The translations under genes and the position numbers were made by a program. This document shows positions 56,811-64,000 of a DNA stretch of 64,000 nt, piece by piece (the stretch's first letter is position 1; each line of letters starts with the position of its first letter). Location of the stretch: NCBI GenBank assembly GCA_025667525.1, contig CM046878.1:397998433-398062432 (forward strand). The letters are read 5' to 3'. This DNA comes from Glebionis coronaria (Eukaryota > Streptophyta > Magnoliopsida > Asterales > Asteraceae). The notes under the pieces were generated by a model. It had not been told where the DNA came from. It was given only the letters and a program-made list of their open reading frames with translations, and did not search any database.

Positions 56811-58010
56811 TAATAACTAGGTTTTTGCCCAGTATAAAAATATCGTTGAACCAGACTTTTCGAATTGAAAAAGAGTTATCCGTGTGCGACTCAGTCGTCT
56901 TTTGGTGGGTAAAATAATAGATTTGTCGTTGTAGTAAAGTAAGTGTGCAAAACTTTAAAGTAAATGACGGTAATTAAAGCTAAAACTAATTAAAACGTAA
57001 ATGGTGCAATATTAAAACTTTTAAAAGTAAATTGATTAAATGACAAAAATTAAGACTTGACGAAAAGTAAATTTAACAATATATTAAAAATGAACTTTAA
57101 ATTTAAAATAAAGAAAAACAATTAAAATAATACTAAATAAAAATGGCAGAAAAATAAATGCTTGAAAATAAAACAGGGAACAAACAAACCTAAGTCGGAA
57201 CCCGAGATACTGTCACTATCCGGAATACCAAACTTACTCTTATCCTAAATAACAAACCTTACCTTATCCGAATCCCAAAATTCACCACTATCTGGAATCC
57301 CTGGTCTGTCACTAATCTGGAATAACCAAACAGAAGCTTATCCGGAATTCTCTTAATGCGGCTTATCCGGAATCCTGCTACTTACCTTTATTCGGAATCA
57401 GAAGTTCAGAAGCTTATCCGGAATCCTGCTTGGTAGCCCTTATCCGGAATTCAGAAGTTGTCACTATCCGGAATCTTTATTCCGGACACTTATCCGAAAT
57501 CCGTGTTGTGGGTACTATCCGGAATACGTTTCCAAATCTTTATCCGGAATCTGCCTCCTTTCTCTATCCGGAATGTGTTCCAAGTTCGCTATCCGGAATC
57601 CAAGGTTTGCAGCTATATCCAGAATAAACAACCTAAGCCTTTATCCGGAATGTTGGTTTTGGCTAGTATCCGGAATATTTGTTTCTTGTGGCTAACCGGA
57701 ATGTTTTTCGGATCCTTATCCGTAATTCCCTTTAGAACCCTTATCCGGAATTAGCTACTCAAGCTAATCCGGAATCACTGTCACTATCCGGAATGTTGCA
57801 AGTGGAAGCTTATACGATATGTTAGGGTTTTTAAAGAACCCGGATAAGAAACTTAATAAGCACAAATCAAAAATAAGGTAAAAGCTAATAAGCACTCAAC
57901 TAAAAACTTAACCAAATCAAATTTACGAAGAAACTATTAAACCAAAATTTAAAAACTTTTAAAAACACAAAATAATAAAAATATTTAAAATCAACTTTTT
58001 ATAAAAATAA
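56811..58010 (-). repeat. E7 5' LTR, truncated (about 1.2 kb)
   Basis: On the plus strand it starts TAATAACTAGG. It is the reverse complement of 55375-56562 with scattered differences, including its CCGGA repeats at 57215-57800. It breaks off at 58010. Confidence 0.85.
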
Positions 58011-58011
58011 T

Positions 58012-58306
58012 TGTGAAAGCACAACCTTAATTGTGCTATAAAAGGCCGTTAAAGGGAAGTTAGGTACTTAAGTCCTTCACGCCACCTCATTCCCTTTAAT
58101 AAAAATATGTATCACAATTAAGGTTGTGCTTTCACACTTTTAGAGATATTTTGGATTAATTGTGATACATATACAATATAGTAATAATATTTCGCAAAGA
58201 AAACAAAACACCGACAATACGTGTTAATAGAGTTCTAATTAACACAAATACTATTTATGGTTATTATATTAAAAACAAAATTGTCCAAATTAATCACAAC
58301 ACACCT
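58012..58306 (-). other. E8 leader with an inverted piece at its end
   Basis: 58096-58306 is minus-strand leader (CACAATTAAGGTTGTGC, then the stem-loop 58221-58245). 58012-58095 is the corresponding leader in plus orientation (TGTGAAAGCACAACC, then GCCACCTCATTCCC). The 24-bp arms at 58012-58035 and 58113-58136 are perfect inverted copies. Confidence 0.75.
58221..58245 (-). other. Palindromic stem-loop downstream of E8 PBS
   Basis: GTGTTAATAGA / TCTAATTAACAC with a GT loop and one bulge; it is the E1 hairpin with compensating substitutions, 61 nt from the PBS. Confidence 0.72.
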
Positions 58307-58323
58307 CTGCGGCAACGGCACCA
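58306..58323 (-). promoter_or_regulatory. E8 primer binding site, variant
   Basis: TGGTGCCGTTGCCGCAGA on the minus strand, three differences from the Athila Asp PBS, three bases from the LTR. Confidence 0.78.
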
Positions 58324-58326
58324 AAA

Positions 58327-60105
58327 TGATTGAAGGTATTTTACAACCTTGCTTAGGAAAACAAGAGGTAAATGAGCGGTAAGTAATAAGCGAGATGATT
58401 TAGGAAAATCAAATGCTAATGACCCAAAGTAAAGTTCGTTTCCAAAGTAGGTTTATTGTGTGTGAAATAACTTTTAATATTTTGGATTAATATTGAAAGA
58501 AAAAGTGAGAAAAGAAAATGACGGATACGATAAAATTATACTACGACGAAAAAACGTAAAACCCGTAAAAATAGACAAAATAAAAACTTACTCTAAAAAT
58601 TCCCAAAAAATTACCAAAAATTCTTACAAATCCAATTAGGATTTACAAATGATTAAAACTTTTCTAAACCTTTTAATTATATAAAATTTAATTTTTTTAA
58701 TGCTAATTAAAGCCCTAAAAATCAAATAAATTAATAAAAAGCCCAAATAAAGATTTTTCAATTCATAAAACTCTAAAATAACTTATTTAAACTAAAAAGT
58801 ATTTTTCCAAATTTTTAAAACTATTAAAACTATTTAAAATGATTAAAAACTAAAATAAAATGTTAAATAATATTAAAAATTCAAAAATTAAAAAAATTTC
58901 TAAAAACTTGCAAACTAGTTTATTTAAACCTAAATAAACAGAAAATGAAGTTGAAATTACCAAAGTACCCCTACTGGGCCCCAAAAAGCTGAAAATGTGC
59001 TTATCACAGCTTAATAACACACAACTTATTCTTATTGGGCCAATAAGCCCAATAAGCTATAAGCTGATGCCATAAGCTCTAATTCAACACACATTCTTCT
59101 TTTGTGATTATAAAGCAGATTGTAAAAAGAAATTTTCAAAAAGCTCAAAAAATAAGCCAGAAATAAGCAAATTACTTTTTCACAAAAATGACAAAATAGT
59201 CGGGTTTGAGTTCTAGAGGGTTTCAAAAGCTGATTCTTTTTGAAAAAGCTCACAAATAGCTTAACTAAGAATAATCAACAAAAAAACACCAAAAAGCAAA
59301 GTGAAATAAGATGTAAAAGCAAATAAGCTGGCTGAAAAAGCCAAATAAGCTAGTTTTCTAGCAAAAGCTTAACCAATTCAGCTGAAACCTTTCAGATGTG
59401 ATAATAAGCTGAGAAAAATGACACCGATCACAAAAACCAAGTTGTTGCATGTACCAATAAGCAGAACTAAAAAATAAGCCAAATAGAGCTTATTTGACCA
59501 AAAGTCAAAGTGATCCAAAGTTCACAAAATTGCCAGGACTTGTTATAGAGCTTGTTTTGAGCAACTTTTGTGAAGGAATCAAGGCTGAATCCTTTTAAAT
59601 CCAGAGGCCAGTTAGCCAAATGATTTCAATTTTGGTACAAATAAGGCCAATAAGCCAGTTGGCTTATAAGCACTCAAACAGGCAATCCAAATAGCACGAT
59701 AAGTTCACAAGCAGCACAATAAAAAATTACAAGCGAATAGAAAGCAGGGCAAGCACTAGATAATCAAATGCAAAGCACAAAAGAGGTGGTCACTTTGCTG
59801 ATGCAAATGACCACTTCAGCCACTTTCAATAAGCTATAACTCACTCAATAAGCCACCAAAGTCAACAAGCAGATATAGCACATATAGCTTATCACAAAAA
59901 TTCTTCCCAAACCAAAAATCAGACCCTGAATCCAACAAACAAAGATTTTATAGCTTCTGATGTGTTTGACCAAATTCAAACCAATTTTAGCAGATTTTTC
60001 CAAAACTTGCAAATCCTTTTCCAACCTCGAAGAGACTTAACCAATGACCAAAACAGGTGACAAATGACTTGTTTAGAGTAGAAAAACCCCAAGAACCAAG
60101 GGCAC
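58327..60105 (-). repeat. E8 5' LTR, interrupted or truncated
   Basis: On the plus strand it starts TGATTGAAGG after the PBS. It is related to the E1 LTR (AATAAGC-rich) and nearly identical to 62581-64000 (E9) at an offset of 4254. It stops at 60105 where the E11 LTR begins. Confidence 0.82.
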
Positions 60106-60788
60106 TAATACAAGCTTTTTTGCCAAGTATAAAAATTTGTTCGTCTCGATTCAATTCGAATTTATTTCCAGTTCAAAGTGTGACTCAGTCGTTCTTGGTG
60201 GAAAATAAAATGTTTTGATTATCTAGTTTTAAGTAAAAGTTAAATGCGAATAGTAATAAAAATAAGCTAAAAACTGTTAACTAAAAATAACGAAACAATA
60301 TAAATAATAAAACGTGAATTTAAAACGAAACAATTAATAAAAATAAAACTAAAAGACGAAATTAACAATTGACTCGAAAATAAAGTTTACTTAATGAAAA
60401 AGGAGAGAATAAAACTAAAATGGTACTTTAAACCTAAACGAGGCAAAACCTAAAGCGGGTACTAAATAAAAGATAAAACTTAAACTTTACGAAAAAATAT
60501 TAATTTTAAAAATAGACGAAAAATTCAACTAAAAATACATAACTTTCAAAATTAAAATCGGAACAACTTTCAGATTAAACTAAACAATTACGAAACAATG
60601 CTAATAAATAAACAAGCTAGCAGACAGGCGGCTCAAGCAGGCAACCTACCTGCTCATTTTTTGGGAAAAGAGTGGAACCAGGCAAGCACACATGACAATT
60701 ATTTCGGAATAACAGCTTACAGTGCATTTCGGAATTTCCATTTCTTCGCAATACAAGTTTTTTCGGAAAAACTTGTTTTTACGGAAAA

Positions 60789-61024
60789 AATGAGTTTTTC
60801 TTAAAAATGAGTTTTTCCCAAAAAATGAGTTTTTCCCAAAAAATGAGTTTTTCCCAAAAAATGAGTTTTTCCCAAAAAAATGAGTTTTTCCCAAAAAGTG
60901 AGTTTTTCCCAAAAAAATGAGTTTTTCCCAAAAAATGAGTTTTTCCCCAAAAATGAGTTTTTCCCAAAAAGTGAGTTTTTTCCCAAAAAAATGAGATTTT
61001 CCCAAAAAATGAGTTTTTCCCAAA
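60789..61024. repeat. 17-bp minisatellite in E11 LTR
   Basis: About 14 copies of ATGAGTTTTTCCCAAAA with small length changes, flanked by TTTCGGAAT-type words (60700-60790 and 61020-61125). Reading frames across it are artefacts. Confidence 0.93.
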
Positions 61025-61704
61025 AAAGGAATTTCAGAATAATGGTATTTTCAGAGAAATGACTAATTTCAGAAAAGCAAGTAATTCAGAGAAAACTAAA
61101 TTCAGAAAAAGGAAATCTTCGGAATGTTAAAACCATTTTGCGAAGATATGATAGACATATACAGTAACATAAAAATTCATGAAATAAGCTAAAAATAAGC
61201 ACAAATCAAATAAGCAATTAACCAAAACTTAATCTAAAACACTTTTAAGAAAAACTAATTTAACCACAAATCAAAAACTTCAAAACTACTAATAAATCCA
61301 AAAATTAAAAATCAACTTTTAATAAAATAAACTAATAAAAACACTTAATTAAAAATAAGCAAAATCAAACAATAAGCATCAAACACAATAAGCTATAAAA
61401 ATCAAACACATAAAAACCAATAAGCACAATCAATCAAAAGCATCAATAAATCAATAAACATCGAGATTAAGCACCTATACGATTATCTAAATCAACACAA
61501 GATTAATAATAAAGAAAGGAAGAATCAGAATGATTAATTGAAAAGCTTGATTAAGATTAAGATTAAGATCTAATACAAGATTAATAAAAAGATTAAAACA
61601 TGAAATAAAAGCTAGAGAGAGAAAGTGAAAACTAGAGAGAAAGTAAATCTACACTACTCCTAATCCAAATTAACTAACCCCCTCCTAATGACACATTAGA
61701 AGGG

Positions 61705-61712
61705 TATTTATA
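61705..61712 (-). promoter_or_regulatory. TATA box of E11 LTR
   Basis: TATAAATA on the minus strand, next to the conserved hairpin region 61681-61703. Confidence 0.6.
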
Positions 61713-62148
61713 GGAGGAGTAAAATGTTGGTGATTTCTTCCTTCTTTCTTCTTGGCTCGACTCGATTTAAAGTCTTTGTTTTTCTCGACGTCGTCTCGGG
61801 ATTTGTCGATATAATTTGAACTAGTCTTATAATTTTCTTCTTTAATTAGACTTGGTTCTTCGACTTCATTAAACTTCCGTTTTTGGACTTTTTCTTCGAT
61901 AAATCTTTAGAATAGGCCTTGGAATTCCGTTCTTTTTGCACTCTTGATCTTTTGACTTTGTCTTTTCTCGTTTTCTTCGATAAAAGCCTGTGAAAGCCCG
62001 TGTTTTCTTCCTTTTTCATTTTTTGGCCCTAAATCACAATAAAAAACAAACCACGCATAATTCTGACATTTACGACATAAAATACACGTTTTGGCTTGGT
62101 TGTTATTATAATTAAGTGGTAAAAGTATGGGTGTTTTCACACCTATCA

Positions 62149-62216
62149 AATCCCCTACACTTGACCATTGCAATGCCCTCATGCAATGCATTAATTACAA
62201 TTAAGGTTGTATTTAT
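62149..62216 (-). other. E11 PPT and 3' internal end
   Basis: GTGTAGGGGATT on the minus strand abuts the LTR, preceded by GCATTGCATGAGGGCATTGC as in E6. It is cut after about 50 bp; a CAATTAAGGTTGTA scrap follows. Confidence 0.75.
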
Positions 62217-62497
62217 GTTAATTAGAACTCTATTAACACGTATTGTCGGTGTTTCGTTTTCTTTGCGAAATATTATTACTATATTGTATATGTATCACAA
62301 TTAATCCAAAATATCTCCAAAAGTGTGAAAGCACAACCTTAATTGTGATACATATTTTTATTAAAGCACAACCTTAATCGTGCTTTCACACTTTTGGAGA
62401 TATTTTGGATTAATTGTGATACATATACAATATAGTAATAATATTTCGCAAAGAAAACGAAACACCGACAATACGTGTTAATAGAGTTCTAATTAAC
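62217..62497. repeat. Perfect 118-bp inverted repeat with 45-bp spacer
   Basis: 62217-62334 and 62380-62497 are exact reverse complements. Both are leader sequence of the E8/E9 type, one in each orientation, and the spacer is also leader sequence. Confidence 0.93.
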
Positions 62498-62499
62498 AC
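62475..62499 (-). other. Palindromic stem-loop downstream of E9 PBS
   Basis: Same hairpin as in E8, 61 nt from the PBS. Confidence 0.72.
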
Positions 62500-62559
62500 A
62501 AATACTATTTATGGTTAATATACTAAAAACAAAATTGTGCAAATTAATCACAACACACC

Positions 62560-62577
62560 TCTGCGGCAACGGCACCA
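62560..62577 (-). promoter_or_regulatory. E9 primer binding site, variant
   Basis: TGGTGCCGTTGCCGCAGA on the minus strand, identical to E8. Confidence 0.78.
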
Positions 62578-62580
62578 AAA

Positions 62581-64000
62581 TGATTGTAGGTTTTTTACAA
62601 CCTTGCTTAGGAAAACAAGAGGTAAATGAGCGGTAAGTAATAAGCGAGATGATTTAGGAAAATCAAATGCTAATGACCCAAAGTAAAGTTCGTTTCCAAA
62701 GGAGGTTTATTGTGTGTGAAATAACTTGTAATATTTTGGATTAATATTGAAAGAAAAAGTGAGAAAAGAAAATGACGGATACGATAAAATTATACTACGA
62801 CGAAAAAACGTAAAACCCGTAAAAATAGACAAAATAAAAACTTTCTCTAAAAATTCCCAAAAAATTACCAAAAATTCTTACAAATATAATTAGGATTTAC
62901 AAATGATTAAAACTTTTCTAAACCTTTTAATTAATTAATATTTAATTTTTTAATGCTAATTAAAGCCCTAAAAATCAAATAAATTAATAAAAAGCCCAAA
63001 TAAAGATTTTTCAACTCATAAAACTCTAAAATAACTTATTTAAACTAAAAAGTATTTTTCCAAATTTTTAAAACTATTAAAACTATTTAAAATGATTAAA
63101 AACTAAAATAAAATATTAAATAATATTAAAAATTCAAAAATTATAAAAATTTCTAAAAACTTGCAAACTAGTTTATTTAAACCTAAATAAATAGAAAATG
63201 AAGTTGAAATTACCAAAGTACCCCCACTAGGACCCAAAAAGCTGAAAATGTGCTTATCACAGCTTAAATAACACACAACTTATTCTTATTGGGCCAATAA
63301 GCTATAAGCTGATGCCATAAGCTCTAATTCAACACACATTCTTCTTTTGTGATTATAAAGCAGACTGTAAAAAGAAATTTTGAAAAAGCTCAAAAAATAA
63401 GCCAGAAATAAGCAAATTACTTTTTCACAAAAACGATAAAATAGTCGGGTTTGAGTTCTAGAGGGTTTCAAAAGATGATTCTTTTTGAAAAAGCTCACAA
63501 ATAGCTTAACTAAGAATAATCAACAAAAAACACCAAAAAGCCTAGTGAAACAAGCTGTAGAAGCAAATAAGCTGGCTGAAAAAGCCAAATAAGCTAGTTT
63601 TCTAGCAAAAGCTTAACCAATTCAGCTGAAACCTTTCAGATGTGATAATAAGCTGAGAAAAATGACACCGATCACAAAAACCAAGTTGTTGCATGTACCA
63701 ATAAGCAGAAATGAAAAATAAGCCAAATAGAGCTTATTTGACCAAAAGTCAAAGTGATCCAAACTTCACAAAATTGCCAGGACTTGTTATAGAGCTTGTT
63801 TTGAGCAACTTTTGTGAAGGAATCAAGGCTGAATCCTTTTAAATCCAGAGGCCAGTTAGCCAAATGATTTCAATTTTGGTACAAATAAGGCCAATAAGCC
63901 AGTTGGCTTATAAGCACTCAAACAGGCAATCCAAATAGCAAGATAAGTTCACAAGCATCACAATAAAAAATTACAAGCGAATAGAAAGCAGGGCAAGCAC
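62581..64000 (-). repeat. E9 5' LTR, runs past the window
   Basis: On the plus strand it starts TGATTGTAGG and follows 58327-59746 with few differences, one being the loss of about 10 bp near 63298. It carries the same AATAAGC-rich sequence. No gene; the 63-73-residue reading frames in it are chance. Confidence 0.83.

Larger units (their letters stand above)
60106..62148 (-). repeat. E11 3' LTR, about 2.04 kb
   Basis: Minus strand TGATAGGTGTGAAAACAC ... TTGTATTA. Both ends match the E6/E7 LTR family. A TATAAATA box is at 61712-61705. It sits within the E8 LTR, so E11 probably inserted there. It has a minisatellite where E6 has CCGGA repeats. Confidence 0.82.

Noticed and set aside
60646..61062. 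Repetitive proteins of the 17-bp array on both strands
   Set aside because: Open frames exist in several frames because the repeat lacks stops; no support for coding.

Overview
This is plant nuclear DNA made almost entirely of LTR retrotransposons inserted into one another. I found no host gene, rRNA gene or intact tRNA gene. The evidence is plant Ty3/Gypsy and Ty1/Copia proteins, tRNA-Asp- and tRNA-iMet-type primer binding sites (PBS), polypurine tracts (PPT), LTRs of 0.3-3.7 kb and a Mutator-like TIR element with a 9-bp target duplication. Gag and Pol wording resembles elements from large asterid genomes, Asteraceae in particular. That is an impression from memory, not a search result. Elements are labelled E1-E11 here for reference only.

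Layout, left part (1-36.3 kb): this reads as a stack of insertions. E3 (minus, Athila-like; only gag, leader, PBS and an LTR stub at 34.46-36.3 kb) appears to be the host of E4 (plus, Athila-like; leader from 21867, gag-pol 22148-27719, 3' LTR from 31197). E4 was entered in its leader by E1 (minus, Athila-like; 5' LTR 18123-21866, PBS 18101-18118, gag-pol 17375 down to 1). E1 was split inside its RNase H domain by E2, a nearly intact chromodomain Ty3/Gypsy element at 1022-13407. E2 has two 3106-bp LTRs that differ at about 15 sites and an ACGGC target duplication. A 1.6-kb Mutator-like TIR element (28380-29997) sits in the E4 3' UTR.

Middle part (36.3-52.4 kb): E5 (plus) has lost most of its 5' LTR but keeps PBS, leader, gag and protease. 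It has no reverse transcriptase or integrase, only an acidic tail. Its 3' UTR carries a (TA)108 tract. Its 3' LTR is split by a Copia element, E10 (45192-52056, AATTG target duplication). E10 has lost the reverse-transcriptase catalytic segment in frame and contains an inverted, permuted piece of a related Copia element.

Right part (52.4-64 kb): fragments of further Athila-like elements in alternating orientation (E6 plus; E7, E8, E11 and E9 minus). They include inverted LTR pairs, a perfect 118-bp inverted repeat and LTRs carrying short degenerate repeats (ATTCCGGATA type, or TTTTTCCCA/ATGAG type).

Most coding regions are dead through stops, frameshifts and deletions. E2 is the exception: its gag-pol shows one visible lesion, in a 7-base homopolymer. 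The most interesting signals are non-coding. A short palindromic stem-loop lies about 50-61 nt downstream of the PBS in six Athila-like leaders, with paired substitutions between copies. PPT-like motifs are reiterated in three 3' UTRs. An ATTCCG-containing repeat is shared by the transcribed leader or LTR regions of unrelated elements. E2 also carries an extra acidic, coiled-coil ORF upstream of gag.
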